A stretch of DNA of 64,000 nucleotides from Petrocella sp024636985 (GCA_024636985.1 JAGXFY010000033.1:1-64000); one strand, 5' to 3'; shown: positions 25,323 to 34,931, counted from the stretch's first letter. Program-made: numbers and translations. Notes: generated by a model from the letters alone, not told the origin.

Positions 25323-26056
25323 GACTGTACCTCATTTCCATTACCTATTATAATCAGCGTTGTATTATCAATGCCGCCTTTATCAAGGGATGCTTTCATC
25401 AAAGCATAACCCTTATCTTCAATCGTTGTGGCTTGTTTCATAATGATGCGCACTTCGTCATCGGTCAACATTTTATTTAAGCCATCCGAGCATAATAATA
25501 TCAAATCTGATTTATTAAGAGCCCTAACAAATCGGTCCACTTTAACCTCGTTTTCCGCACCAAGGGCTCTCGTAATCATATTTTTATTTGGATGATTGTA
25601 TCTGTCTTCTTCTGATATATGCCCAGCTCTATATAATTCTTCAACTACAGAATGATCTAGGGTAACCTGCTCTAAATCATCCGCATATACATAAAGTCTA
25701 CTGTCGCCAACATTGGTCACAAACAAAGTATCATCTTTTATGACACAGGCTACGAGTGTGGTTCCCATACCCTTCTGGTCCAGATTATGTTCACCTGCAT
25801 CAAAGATTGCTCTATTAGCAACTCTAATCGCATGTTCAAGAGAATAGACGACATCCCAATCGCTATTTTCTTCTACATTTTCAACCATATGTTGAATTGC
25901 TTTTTTTGAAGCTATATCACCGGCCTTATGACCACCCATACCATCCGCTATGATGTATAAATTCGGCAGTTTTCCAATAGGTGTATCACTGACATAATAA
26001 TAGTCTTCATTATGACTTCTTACTAATCCTTTATCTGTTAATGCAAATGATCTCAT
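25319..26056 (-). CDS. stp: PP2C-type Ser/Thr protein phosphatase
   Basis: This 245-residue phosphatase reverses phosphorylation by the adjacent kinase. The PPM metal-site motifs are complete: LVRSHNEDYYYV, IIADGMGGHKAGD, VTNVGDSRLYVY, LLCSDGLNKML and GGIDNTTLIII. There is no membrane segment. The frame ends inside the start of prkC (4-nt overlap), so the two are made together. It starts 107 nt after rlmN, with a GAGGGG site in front. Confidence 0.96.
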   Translation of the reverse strand: MRSFALTDKGLVRSHNEDYYYVSDTPIGKLPNLYIIADGMGGHKAGDIASKKAIQHMVENVEENSDWDVVYSLEHAIRVANRAIFDAGEHNLDQKGMGTTLVACVIKDDTLFVTNVGDSRLYVYADDLEQVTLDHSVVEELYRAGHISEEDRYNHPNKNMITRALGAENEVKVDRFVRALNKSDLILLCSDGLNKMLTDDEVRIIMKQATTIEDKGYALMKASLDKGGIDNTTLIIIGNGNEVQS

Positions 26057-26162
26057 AGCCCCTCCGTAATCTTGTATCCATACAATCTAAATCCATTCTA
26101 ACATGATATGATCACATTTTAAATCATTAGAATAGCATTAATCTTACAAATCAATGACAACT

Positions 26163-27209
26163 CTACTTTTTCATGGCATTAAACCTTAGTTGTCCGCAAG
26201 CAGCATCAATATCTGTACCTAATGACCTTCTTATTGTCGTCTCCACTTTTTTGTCCAACAATATATCTCTAAATCTTGCCACTTCTTTTTGGTTGGACTT
26301 AGCAAATGTTTTTTCCACAACATTATTAATGGGAATTAAATTCACATGACACTTAAACTTCCTAAATCGCAAAAGGTCCGCTAGAGCACGTGCCTGTGAA
26401 GGATGATCATTATGACCGGCTATCAAAGCATATTCAAAAGTGATCCTTCTGCCAGTTGATATAAAATATGCTTCACAAGCGGTTAGTATTTCGTCTATAC
26501 TGTATTTTTTTGCTATCGGCATGGTTTGTTTTCGTAATTCATCATCGCTTGCATGTAAAGATATTGCAAGATTGATCTGTAGTTTTTCACTTGCAAGTCT
26601 ACGAATTCCGTCTACCATACCACAAGTAGAAAGTGTAATATGTCTTTGACTCAAGTTTTTGCCTTTATCATGGGTGATGATCTTAATAAAACCTAGTACA
26701 GCATCATAGTTGTCAAGAGGCTCTCCGGTTCCCATTAAAACCACATGTGTGATACGTTTACCGATTTCACGCTCAACGGCATAAACCTGGCGCAACATCT
26801 CACCTGTTGTTAGATTTCTTTCAAGTCCATTTAACCCTGACGCACAAAAAGTACATCCCATTCTACAGCCCGCCTGGGTTGAGATACAGACACTGTTGCC
26901 ATAATCATAACGCATCAATACCGTTTCTATCATTTGACCATCGTATAATTTAAATAGGAATTTTGTAGTTCCATCATGACCGGACGTCTGCTTGGTGACC
27001 ATTTGCATCTCGGTTATGTATGCATGCTCTTCCAATTTCACCAATAAAGCTTTGGGAAGATTGTTCATACCATTCCATGTAAAACAATCCTTCTGATGAA
27101 GCCACTCGAACACTTGTATGCCCCGAAACTTTTTTTCATTCAGTAGAATCATTTCTTGGGTTAAGGCATCCAATTCCAAAGACATGATGTCCCTTTTAAT
27201 ATTTGACAT
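26163..27209 (-). CDS. rlmN: 23S rRNA / tRNA adenine-C2 methyltransferase RlmN
   Basis: RlmN is a radical-SAM enzyme that methylates C2 of A2503 in 23S rRNA and of A37 in some tRNAs. The CxxxCxxC cluster is in GCRMGCTFCASG, followed by GTGEPLDNY and a C-terminal region with the second catalytic cysteine in DIDAACGQL. I start at MSNIKRDIMSL, which aligns with the family N-terminus and has AGAAGTG upstream; it overlaps the end of rsmB by 14 nt. The longest frame adds 13 poorly supported residues. Confidence 0.95.
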   Translation of the reverse strand: MSNIKRDIMSLELDALTQEMILLNEKKFRGIQVFEWLHQKDCFTWNGMNNLPKALLVKLEEHAYITEMQMVTKQTSGHDGTTKFLFKLYDGQMIETVLMRYDYGNSVCISTQAGCRMGCTFCASGLNGLERNLTTGEMLRQVYAVEREIGKRITHVVLMGTGEPLDNYDAVLGFIKIITHDKGKNLSQRHITLSTCGMVDGIRRLASEKLQINLAISLHASDDELRKQTMPIAKKYSIDEILTACEAYFISTGRRITFEYALIAGHNDHPSQARALADLLRFRKFKCHVNLIPINNVVEKTFAKSNQKEVARFRDILLDKKVETTIRRSLGTDIDAACGQLRFNAMKK

Positions 27210-28533
27210 TTTCACACTTCTTTCTAAATTTGGCAATGAAGAAACCATCAGGTCCGTTGGATATAGGCATCATACTTACCATACCTGTCTTTGGGTCACT
27301 ATAGTTTTTTTGAATGGGTTCCAATTCAAAGTCTTTATTTCTGTCTAAAAACCAGTCAACATTATCTTGATTTTCTGTTTTCGTCACCGTACAAGTACTA
27401 AATACCAAAACACCACCTGGTTTTACATAGTTTTTTGCGACTTCTAAGATGTCTTGCTGAAGTTTCTTAAGTGATTTTATTCGATCTACCGTTATATGCC
27501 ATTTAATATCCGGTTTCTTACGGATAATCCCAAGGCCTGAACAAGGTAAATCTGCAACAATTAAATCAGCAATACCGATATATGCTTGGTTTAGAACCGT
27601 TGCATCGTTGATTTTTTCCGAAATATTCGTAAGTCCCAATCTGGTGTAGTTTTCACGAACCCTGTCGAGTTTTTTTTCGGATATATCAAAAGCAAAAACT
27701 TGGCCATTACCTTCTAGTTTATCAGCCAAATGCATGGTTTTGCCACCGGGAGCAGCACATAAGTCTATAATAGTTGTCATGCCGTCTTCAAACCCAACGT
27801 CAGCAACCATCATCGAACTCTCATCCTGAACCTGAAAATAACCTTGATTAAAACTGTCTAAAAGATTTATTTTATCTATTTGACCAATATGTAAAGCGTC
27901 ATCTATATATCGACCCTCTGATACATCAACACCTTCTTTTTCTAAAGCGTCTATTAAGCCTTGTTTCGTCATGTTCGTTTTTTGAACTCTTATTGTTAGT
28001 GGCGCCTGTTCATTGCTGACACTTAGGAAGTTTTCCACCACGTCTTTATCGTAATCTTCTAATAAAAGCTGTATAATATCCGGTTCAAAAGAATATTTTA
28101 CAGATAAAAAGGTTAATATATCGTCTTTACTTGGCCATTGTATACTATCTTTTTGGCGTATGATCGCTCTTAAAACACCGTTAACAAATCCAGTCAAACG
28201 AAGCATTTTTCTTTTTTTAATCAACTTAACCGCTTCGTTACAAACCGCTGAATCCGGTATATTCTCCATATAAAGAAGTTGATAAACCGATAACCTTAAA
28301 GTCAGCCTTACGGCCGGTTTCATTTGATTGACTTTGATTTTACTGAATTGATTGATAACATAATCAATACGGATCTGTTGCTCTATGGTCCCAAAAACAA
28401 CTTTTTTTATGAAGGCTCTATCCTGTTTACTTAAATCCGATTCAGCGGTAAAACGTTCTATAGCCTCGTGAACAAAAATGCCTTCAAACTCAATGGCGTC
28501 TAATATTTTTAGTACAAGCCATCTTAAATTCAT
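27196..28533 (-). CDS. rsmB: 16S rRNA (cytosine967-C5)-methyltransferase RsmB
   Basis: RsmB methylates C967 of 16S rRNA. The 445-residue protein has an N-terminal NusB-like RNA-binding domain (1-140) and a C-terminal methylase with CAAPGGKTMHLA (SAM motif), DLPCSGLGI with the catalytic-site PC, and VFSTCTVT carrying the nucleophilic cysteine. It overlaps the zinc peptidase gene by 4 nt and rlmN by 14 nt within the def-fmt-rsmB-rlmN-stp-prkC run typical of Bacillota. Confidence 0.96.
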   Translation of the reverse strand: MNLRWLVLKILDAIEFEGIFVHEAIERFTAESDLSKQDRAFIKKVVFGTIEQQIRIDYVINQFSKIKVNQMKPAVRLTLRLSVYQLLYMENIPDSAVCNEAVKLIKKRKMLRLTGFVNGVLRAIIRQKDSIQWPSKDDILTFLSVKYSFEPDIIQLLLEDYDKDVVENFLSVSNEQAPLTIRVQKTNMTKQGLIDALEKEGVDVSEGRYIDDALHIGQIDKINLLDSFNQGYFQVQDESSMMVADVGFEDGMTTIIDLCAAPGGKTMHLADKLEGNGQVFAFDISEKKLDRVRENYTRLGLTNISEKINDATVLNQAYIGIADLIVADLPCSGLGIIRKKPDIKWHITVDRIKSLKKLQQDILEVAKNYVKPGGVLVFSTCTVTKTENQDNVDWFLDRNKDFELEPIQKNYSDPKTGMVSMMPISNGPDGFFIAKFRKKCENVKY

Positions 28534-29243
28534 CGTCTACTACCCCTAGATAATAGAATGAACCTGATTAAGTTACCAGCCGCCACCGCTGCCGCTGCTA
28601 TATACGTTAAAGCTGCAGCATTTAGTACTTTCTTAGCAGGAATTATTTCTTCACGGTCTAAAATCCCTTCACCTTCGAGTATCTCTATTGCCCTTCTTGA
28701 AGCATCCAGTTCTACCGGTAAAGTGACTAAGTGAAAAACCAAAACGGCTGCAAACATAAGGATGGCAAACTGAAGAATATAATAGCCAATGCCGACACCC
28801 GATCCTGTAAAATACCCAAGCATTAATCCGGCAAAAGCAAGGGGCATAGCTGTGCTATTTGCTATGTTAACAACCGGAACAATGGTTTGTCTTAGCTTTA
28901 GAAACAAATACGCATCGTAATCTTGTATGGCATGTCCGCATTCATGGGCTGCAATACCGATTGCTGCTAAAGATTTGTTGCCATAAACGCCCGAGGACAG
29001 TCTAAGTACACGGGCTTTAGGGTCATAGTGATCTGTAAGAACGCCCTTAATCGGTTCTACCTTAACATAATCGATGCCATGACGTTCTAAAATACGTCTT
29101 GCGACATCTGCACCTGTTAACCCATTTACATTCATAGTTTTACTATACTTACTGTATGTTGACTTCACTTTGGACTGGGCATACATGGCAAGTAACAGTG
29201 GTGGTATTATATAAATAAAAAAACTCATATCTCCAAAATACAT
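28530..29243 (-). CDS. Membrane zinc metallopeptidase (YugP family)
   Basis: This 237-residue protein has an HExxH-type motif read as AAHECGHAIQDYDA, where both histidines and the glutamate can bind zinc and catalyse. An N-terminal hydrophobic segment (FFIYIIPPLLLAMYA) and several further segments (around 125-180 and 210-230) make it an integral membrane protein. A second glutamate in VELDASRRAIEIL may be the third ligand. This family sits between fmt and rsmB in many Clostridia. Substrate unknown; membrane protein quality control is a guess. Confidence 0.88.
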   Translation of the reverse strand: MYFGDMSFFIYIIPPLLLAMYAQSKVKSTYSKYSKTMNVNGLTGADVARRILERHGIDYVKVEPIKGVLTDHYDPKARVLRLSSGVYGNKSLAAIGIAAHECGHAIQDYDAYLFLKLRQTIVPVVNIANSTAMPLAFAGLMLGYFTGSGVGIGYYILQFAILMFAAVLVFHLVTLPVELDASRRAIEILEGEGILDREEIIPAKKVLNAAALTYIAAAAVAAGNLIRFILLSRGSRR

Positions 29244-29263
29244 ATCATCACACTTCTTTCTTT

Positions 29264-30208
29264 TTACTCAATGGTTTGACACAGTTCCTGTCCAATTTGT
29301 ACCTGATGACCTCTCAAAAAGTCAGATGTGGACATCCTTTTTTTGCCTTGCAATTGAAGACTTTTAATCAATAAGCCTTTTTCCTTGCACTTTACGATAA
29401 AGCCTTCCTCTCTGATTTCACAAATAGAGCCACAAGGCGTATTTAATGTTTCACATAACACAACTTCACTTTCCCATATCTTAAGAAGCTTACCTTCATA
29501 ATGGGTATATGCACTGGGCCAAGGGTTTAAACCTCTAACCAACCGTTCGATTGTATCTGCAGGTTGATTCCAGTCAATATTACCCATCTCTTTATTTAGC
29601 ATTGGTGCATACGTTGAAAGTTCATTGTCCTGAGGCTTCCGAAAAAGTCGTTCTTCTATTAAGGCTTCAATAGTCTTAATAACAAGTGGACCGCCAATGA
29701 CGGATAGTTTATCGTGTAAACTGCCACCTGTTTCATTTGGTTCTATTTCTACAGTTTCTTTAAGTAACATATCGCCTGTATCCAGTCCCACATCCATATA
29801 CATTGTGGTAACACCCGTCGTTGTTTCACCGTGGATAATTGCCCATTGTATCGGGCCTGCGCCTCTGTATTTGGGTAGTAGAGATGCATGTATGTTGATG
29901 CATCCGTACTTAGGTATATCTAAAAAAGCTTTTGGTAAGATTTGACCAAAGGCAACCACCACCGCCAAATCAGGCTCCAAAGCCTTAATACTATCCAAGA
30001 GTTCCGGATCTTTGACTTTGATGGGTTGATAGACAGGTATCTCATTTTCTACTGCAACCACCTTAACAGGTGGGAAAATAATGTGTTTGCCTCGTCCCTT
30101 GGGTTTGTCCGGTTGGGTTATAACACCTATGATTTCATGCTCTGAATCCAATAAAGATTCCAAAGTAGGGACTGAAAAATCCGGCGTACCCATAAATAAT
30201 ATTCGCAT
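29264..30208 (-). CDS. fmt: Methionyl-tRNA formyltransferase
   Basis: Fmt formylates initiator Met-tRNA. The 314-residue protein starts MRILFMGTPDFSVPTL, holds the catalytic NIHASLLPKYRGAGPIQWAI segment (Asn, His) and the DTGDML motif, and has a C-terminal OB-like tRNA-binding domain from about residue 205. It lies 7 nt from def, the deformylase that later removes the formyl group. Confidence 0.97.
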   Translation of the reverse strand: MRILFMGTPDFSVPTLESLLDSEHEIIGVITQPDKPKGRGKHIIFPPVKVVAVENEIPVYQPIKVKDPELLDSIKALEPDLAVVVAFGQILPKAFLDIPKYGCINIHASLLPKYRGAGPIQWAIIHGETTTGVTTMYMDVGLDTGDMLLKETVEIEPNETGGSLHDKLSVIGGPLVIKTIEALIEERLFRKPQDNELSTYAPMLNKEMGNIDWNQPADTIERLVRGLNPWPSAYTHYEGKLLKIWESEVVLCETLNTPCGSICEIREEGFIVKCKEKGLLIKSLQLQGKKRMSTSDFLRGHQVQIGQELCQTIE

Positions 30209-30215
30209 AACTCTC

Positions 30216-30668
30216 CTATATTTCCTCTATATTTTCCGCTTTATCCGTATACAATATACCTTCTAAGTGATCGTACTCATGGCAGATTGCACGAGCCAAA
30301 AACGCTTCCGCTTCGAGTTCAAATTCTGTACCTTCTATATCCATTGCCTTCACTTTAATCTTATAAGGCCTTAGTACATCACCTTGTTTTCCCGGAACAC
30401 TTAAACAACCTTCTAAACCATATTGTTCCCCTTCTACTTCTTCTATAACCGGATTAATAAAAATAATTGGGCCATCACCAATGTCCACAATAAAAACCCT
30501 TCTTAGAACACCCACTTGTGGCGCTGCAAGACCTACACCTTGACTTTCATACATCGTCTCAATCATATCTTCAACGAGTTCTTTGATTCTTTCTGTTATG
30601 TTATCAACGGTCTTTGATTTCTTTCTAAGTATATCATCACCGTCTATTCTTAGTTTTCTTAGGGCCAT
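30216..30668 (-). CDS. def: Peptide deformylase
   Basis: Def removes the formyl group from new proteins. All three metal motifs are present in 150 residues: GVGLAAPQVG, EGCLSVPG (cysteine ligand) and HEYDHLEGI (two histidines with the catalytic glutamate). A GGAGGC site lies ahead of the ATG. It follows priA by 25 nt and precedes fmt. Confidence 0.97.
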   Translation of the reverse strand: MALRKLRIDGDDILRKKSKTVDNITERIKELVEDMIETMYESQGVGLAAPQVGVLRRVFIVDIGDGPIIFINPVIEEVEGEQYGLEGCLSVPGKQGDVLRPYKIKVKAMDIEGTEFELEAEAFLARAICHEYDHLEGILYTDKAENIEEI

Positions 30669-30693
30669 ATTATGCCTCCTTCTAATAAGTATG

Positions 30694-32937
30694 TCAATAA
30701 GACATCATCGGGTTCAGATCGATTTGCATATGACTGATATGCCTATGATCTTCTTGTTCATTTATATTATATAGATGATTGGCCAGTGCCGTCAATGCTT
30801 TATATGAATCTGCTTTGATGTATATGACCCATCTGAAGTTATTTCTTATTTTTGATAGCGTTGCGGGTGACGGACCAAGAATCTCAATCCCTTTATTTTG
30901 CTCATAGATGCTTAGCTGTTCTTTAATCCTGTGGCAAAGTTGAATTAAGTATTTTTCATCCGTAGAAATGATCAAAACACTCATCATTTCTTTAAATGGC
31001 GCATAGCCCATCAGTTTTCTATACTGGATTTCATTATTATAAAAATTCTTATAATCCTGATTTTGGGCACTCATAATACTATAATGATCCGGTGTATAGG
31101 TCTGTATTATCGCTCTACCGGCTTTATCGCCTCGTCCGGATCTTCCTGTTACTTGGGTAACCAGTTGAAACGTCTTTTCACTGGCTCGAAAGTCATTGAC
31201 ATACAAGGACATATCCGCCGCTAAAACGCCTACTAAGGTAACATTATTAAAATGATGACCTTTAGCCACCATCTGAGTTCCAATGAGAATATCTGCCTCT
31301 TTGGCTTCAAATTGATCCAATATTCTTTTATGTCCATCTTTTCCAGTGGTAGTGTCATAATCCATACGCAAGACTTTGGCTTCTGAAAATATTTCTTTTA
31401 TATAGGCTTCCACTTTCTGTGTTCCAATACCAAAGGCTTTTACATGTTTGGAACCGCAACTGGGACAGATCTGAACCATGGGGATACTTTCATTACAATA
31501 ATGACATTGTAGTTTATGATTGTATTTATGATAATTATAAGCAACATCACAATGGTTACATTTTAGAACATAGCCGCATAATCTACAGGATACAAAATTG
31601 GAATGACCTCTCCGGTTTAGAAACAAAATAATCTGTTCCTTTTTAAGTAATGTTGCTTTTATAGCTTTATAGAGCTCATGGCTTAATATACTTGTATTGC
31701 CCTTTTCTAGTTCTTTACGCATGTCCACCGTTTCAACCTCTAGGGGTGAAAGTGCTTCTGCTTTTTGATCCAGTTCAATCAGTGTGTATTTTCCCGATAA
31801 GGCTTTATAATAGCTTTCTACCAAAGGTGTTGCTGAACCTAATAGAACCGGGCACATATGATACCTAGCTCTATAGATAGCAACTTCTCTTGCATGGTAT
31901 TTGGGCGGCATTTCAGATTTGTATGAGGTTTCGTGTTCTTCATCCAGAATAATTAGGCCGATTTTTTCAAAGGGTGCGAAAATGGCCGATCTTGGTCCGA
32001 TCATGATTTTGAGACGGCCTTCTTTTGCCAGACGCCATTGGTCAAAACGTTCACCTTCTGAAAGTCTAGAATGCATCACTCCGACCACTTCCCCAAAACG
32101 TTCAACAAATCTTTTGACCATAAGGGGTGTAAGCGCAATTTCCGGTATCATCACGATGGCTGATTGCCCTACTTTGAGCACCTGCTCTATGGCTTGCATA
32201 TAGACCTCTGTTTTACCACTTCCGGTTATACCGTGCAACAAGAAAACCTTGTTTTCCTTTTGCTGAATGCTTTGCGTGATCTGTGTAAGGGCTTTGTCTT
32301 GTTCTTTATTGGGTGCCAGATTAATACTTGTATCATAGGCTTCCAAATCATAAGGCATACGAATGCTTATATTCGTTTCAAGTTCAAGCATCCGATGCTT
32401 AACCATCGTTGATATAATGCCGCGGGATACATCTGCTTCTTCCATAATTTCTTTTAAAGGTATATAGGGCTTTACTAATAAAACTTCTAATACCCTTCGT
32501 CTAGGCTCATATATTTTTTTGTCTTTTAATGTTCTCATCATATCCAGGAGTTGATCCTGATCCATCAAGCTTCTTACCCATTTTTCTTCTTTTTTACGAA
32601 CATTTGGCCTTGATGGTAATAAGGTGCCAAGGGCAGATTGCATCGTTGTCACATATCTATTCTTCATAAATACAGCTAAGTCCAATAATTCAGACTCTAT
32701 ACCCACTTCTTCATACTGTTTGAGAATATACTTGACTTTAGTAGGATCAAAATCGATTTCCTCACAGAACCCTAGGATATAGCCTCTAATGATACGATTC
32801 CCTGCACCAAAAGGAATCTCTACAATAGATCCTATTCCAAGACTTGGCCTTAATGTCTCAGGAACACCATACGTAAAGATTCTATCTAAACTTTTCACAG
32901 ATATGCTGATGATGATTTGGGCATACTTTTTTATCAT
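30694..32937 (-). CDS. priA: Primosomal replication helicase PriA
   Basis: PriA restarts collapsed replication forks by loading the primosome. The 747-residue protein has an N-terminal DNA-binding domain, helicase motifs GITGSGKTEVYMQ (Walker A) and LDEEHETSYKSE (DEEH), and inserted zinc fingers with paired cysteines (CRLCGYVLKCNHCD, CHYCNES and CPSCGS), then GTQMVAKGHHFNNV and a TGRSGRG motif VI. It follows rpoZ and precedes def. Confidence 0.97.
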   Translation of the reverse strand: MIKKYAQIIISISVKSLDRIFTYGVPETLRPSLGIGSIVEIPFGAGNRIIRGYILGFCEEIDFDPTKVKYILKQYEEVGIESELLDLAVFMKNRYVTTMQSALGTLLPSRPNVRKKEEKWVRSLMDQDQLLDMMRTLKDKKIYEPRRRVLEVLLVKPYIPLKEIMEEADVSRGIISTMVKHRMLELETNISIRMPYDLEAYDTSINLAPNKEQDKALTQITQSIQQKENKVFLLHGITGSGKTEVYMQAIEQVLKVGQSAIVMIPEIALTPLMVKRFVERFGEVVGVMHSRLSEGERFDQWRLAKEGRLKIMIGPRSAIFAPFEKIGLIILDEEHETSYKSEMPPKYHAREVAIYRARYHMCPVLLGSATPLVESYYKALSGKYTLIELDQKAEALSPLEVETVDMRKELEKGNTSILSHELYKAIKATLLKKEQIILFLNRRGHSNFVSCRLCGYVLKCNHCDVAYNYHKYNHKLQCHYCNESIPMVQICPSCGSKHVKAFGIGTQKVEAYIKEIFSEAKVLRMDYDTTTGKDGHKRILDQFEAKEADILIGTQMVAKGHHFNNVTLVGVLAADMSLYVNDFRASEKTFQLVTQVTGRSGRGDKAGRAIIQTYTPDHYSIMSAQNQDYKNFYNNEIQYRKLMGYAPFKEMMSVLIISTDEKYLIQLCHRIKEQLSIYEQNKGIEILGPSPATLSKIRNNFRWVIYIKADSYKALTALANHLYNINEQEDHRHISHMQIDLNPMMSY

Positions 32938-32958
32938 ATCTCTTTTCCTTTAATCGCA

Positions 32959-32996
32959 ATAAGTGGTCCAATCCTAACCACTGATTGACCACTTAT
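32959..32996. other. Hairpin between rpoZ and priA
   Basis: ATAAGTGGTC and GACCACTTAT form a perfect 10-bp stem around an 18-nt loop. No U-run follows on the minus strand, so it may be a processing site or an attenuating stem within the gmk-rpoZ-priA transcript. Confidence 0.45.
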
Positions 32997-33030
32997 ATTG
33001 GATTTTATGTACGATTCATTGAGATGTTGA

Positions 33031-33249
33031 TTAAAGAGAATCGATATCGATTGTACCTTCATACAATTCATTGACCGCATAAGACAATGGTTTTGGATAA
33101 GACTTATTCACCCTTGGTTCAGCACCATCAATTATTTGTCTGGCACGTTTGGAGGTTGCGATTACAATTGAATAACGGCTTTTAAGAGTAATGTCGTCAT
33201 TTCGGTCATTGATTCTTTCCATTAGATCTGAGTAAGATGGATGTAACAT
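33031..33249 (-). CDS. rpoZ: RNA polymerase omega subunit
   Basis: Omega (72 residues) helps assemble RNA polymerase through the beta-prime subunit. It has the conserved RYSIVIATSKRARQI segment and a PKPLSYAVNELYEG end typical of the clostridial form. It starts 2 nt after gmk on the same strand, the normal gmk-rpoZ arrangement. Confidence 0.95.
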   Translation of the reverse strand: MLHPSYSDLMERINDRNDDITLKSRYSIVIATSKRARQIIDGAEPRVNKSYPKPLSYAVNELYEGTIDIDSL

Positions 33250-33251
33250 AG

Positions 33252-33884
33252 TTATTCTCCTTTCAACACTTCATTGAACTGACTCTCAAGAACCTGCTCG
33301 ATACCGCCATAGTGGGCCGCATGATGTTGTTCTGCGACGACAATACTATGAACGATTTCAGCACATGCTTCAAGAACATCATTTTCAACGATATAATCAT
33401 AGTCTTTAATATAGGCTGTCTCTTCTTCGGCTCTTTTAAGCCTTTTGATGATCACATCCATAGATTCAGTGCCTCGTCCAACAAGTCTATCTTTAAGCTC
33501 CTTGATGGAAGGTGGAACGATAAATATCATAACAGCGCCCGGATATTGCTTTCTGACTTTCATGGCACCTTGTAGTTCAATCTCCAAAATGATGTTTTTC
33601 CCTGCTTCAAGTTGTTCAAACACATATTTCTTTGGCGTACCATAGTAGTTGTTCACATAGGTCGCCCATTCTAATAGTTCGTCCTTCTCTATCATTTGTT
33701 CAAAGACTGGTTTCGATAGAAAATAGTAGCTTTCGCCTTCAACTTCACCATTTCTAGGTGCTCTCGTGGTGGCTGACACCGACAAGGAATAGTTTTCCTT
33801 AGTTTCTAATAATCTTTTTACAACGGTTCCTTTTCCGGCACCAGAAAATCCTGAAATAACCGTTAATACACCTGGCTTTTGCAT
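33252..33884 (-). CDS. gmk: Guanylate kinase
   Basis: Gmk phosphorylates GMP to GDP. The 210-residue protein has the P-loop GFSGAGKGTVVKRL, SVSATTRAPRNGEVEG (GMP site), EGESYYFLS, and a LID region around GRGTESMDVI. In most Bacillota a remA (DUF370) gene separates yicC from gmk; here the 162-nt gap is too short for it and holds two copies of an intergenic motif instead. Confidence 0.97.
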   Translation of the reverse strand: MQKPGVLTVISGFSGAGKGTVVKRLLETKENYSLSVSATTRAPRNGEVEGESYYFLSKPVFEQMIEKDELLEWATYVNNYYGTPKKYVFEQLEAGKNIILEIELQGAMKVRKQYPGAVMIFIVPPSIKELKDRLVGRGTESMDVIIKRLKRAEEETAYIKDYDYIVENDVLEACAEIVHSIVVAEQHHAAHYGGIEQVLESQFNEVLKGE

Positions 33885-33908
33885 GACCCACCATTATTCC
33901 TTTTTTCT

Positions 33909-33925
33909 AGTTTTGACCCTTAACC
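33909..33925 (+). repeat. Copy of the 18-bp intergenic motif
   Basis: The plus strand reads AGTTTTGACCCTTAACC, 24 nt upstream of the gmk start. It forms a direct repeat with the identical sequence at 34028-34044. Confidence 0.65.
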
Positions 33926-33936
33926 ATTATGGTTAA
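33920..33936. promoter_or_regulatory. 17-bp palindrome upstream of gmk
   Basis: TTAACCAT and ATGGTTAA flank one central base. It overlaps the end of the repeat copy at 33909 and shares the AACCAT-N-ATGGTT core with the palindrome ahead of plsX. Confidence 0.45.
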
Positions 33937-34027
33937 TGGTCACTACTAAGTTTCACTATATTCACCTTCAACATAGAGTTACGTTGATACTTTCGTAACT
34001 TTATGTCAAAAGTGAAAGTTCAACTAA

Positions 34028-34044
34028 AGTTTTGACCCTTAACC
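34028..34044 (+). repeat. Copy of the 18-bp intergenic motif
   Basis: The plus strand reads AGTTTTGACCCTTAACC, 2 nt beyond the yicC stop codon, identical over 17 nt to the copy at 33909. Confidence 0.65.
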
Positions 34045-34046
34045 AT

Positions 34047-34931
34047 TTACTCAATGTTTTGAATCTGTTCTCTGATTTTTTCTATATCCGTTTTTAATTC
34101 TAGAGCATGACCGGATATAAGCAAACTATTGGCTTTAGATAATATAGTATTGGCCTCACGGTTCATTTCCTGTGTGAGAAAATCTAATTTTCTACCAATA
34201 GGTTGGTCTGACTCAAGGGTTTTTTCCATATGTTCAATATGACTTCTTAAGCGTACAATTTCTTCATCTATACAACAACGGTCAGCGAACAATGCCACTT
34301 CTACAGCCAACCTAGCCTCATCAACGGCCGCATTTGATAACAGTTCCTGTATGCGCGCCTCTAACTTGACTTGATAGTCTTTAACAACTGATGGTGATTC
34401 CTTTTCAATATGATTCAGTGCTTCTTTCATGGCCGTCATTTTAATAAGGATATCTTTCTTAAGCAACTCACCTTCAACTTGTCTTGTCTCAATCATCTTT
34501 AAAATAGCCAAATCAAGGGCTTCTTTTAGAATCCCCCATAGAAGGGTCTCGTCATCTTGTTGCTCTTCGACTACAAAAACATCTGGGTATCTTGTGATAT
34601 GAGATACCTTAATGTCATTTTCAAGATTGAATCGGTCGCTTATATGTTGAAAATAGGTTAAATACTCCTCTGTTAAAACTTCATTGAACCGTATGCTTTC
34701 TTGCTTTTTCGAGTTGTCCTCATAAGTTAAATAGACATCTATTTTTCCCCTAGACAATCTTTTTTTGGTGTATGTCTTAATGTCATTTTCCAGAAAATTC
34801 AGTTTTCTAGGGAGACGGACATTCACATCGCAGTATCTATGATTGACGGACTTCATCTCTACAATCATCTTTCTTTGATCTTTGACATGTTCGCCACGAC
34901 CAAATCCGGTCATACTGTTGATCATTTTCAT
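34047..34931 (-). CDS. yicC: YicC-family endoribonuclease
   Basis: YicC proteins are reported endoribonucleases acting on structured RNA. This one (294 residues) starts MKMINSMTGFGRGEH, holding the invariant SMTGFGR, and ends with GRKLDFLTQEMNREANTILSKA and a final IEKIREQIQNIE, the family's defining C-terminal motif. Start choice: GAGGA is best spaced for the ATG at 34931; GTG at 34934 and ATG at 34925 are alternatives. It has its own consensus promoter upstream and precedes gmk. Confidence 0.93.
   Translation of the reverse strand: MKMINSMTGFGRGEHVKDQRKMIVEMKSVNHRYCDVNVRLPRKLNFLENDIKTYTKKRLSRGKIDVYLTYEDNSKKQESIRFNEVLTEEYLTYFQHISDRFNLENDIKVSHITRYPDVFVVEEQQDDETLLWGILKEALDLAILKMIETRQVEGELLKKDILIKMTAMKEALNHIEKESPSVVKDYQVKLEARIQELLSNAAVDEARLAVEVALFADRCCIDEEIVRLRSHIEHMEKTLESDQPIGRKLDFLTQEMNREANTILSKANSLLISGHALELKTDIEKIREQIQNIE

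Noticed and set aside
28530..29243. HtpX-type heat-shock protease
   Set aside because: It has an HExxH-type motif but the N-terminus, length and gene neighbours fit the YugP family instead.
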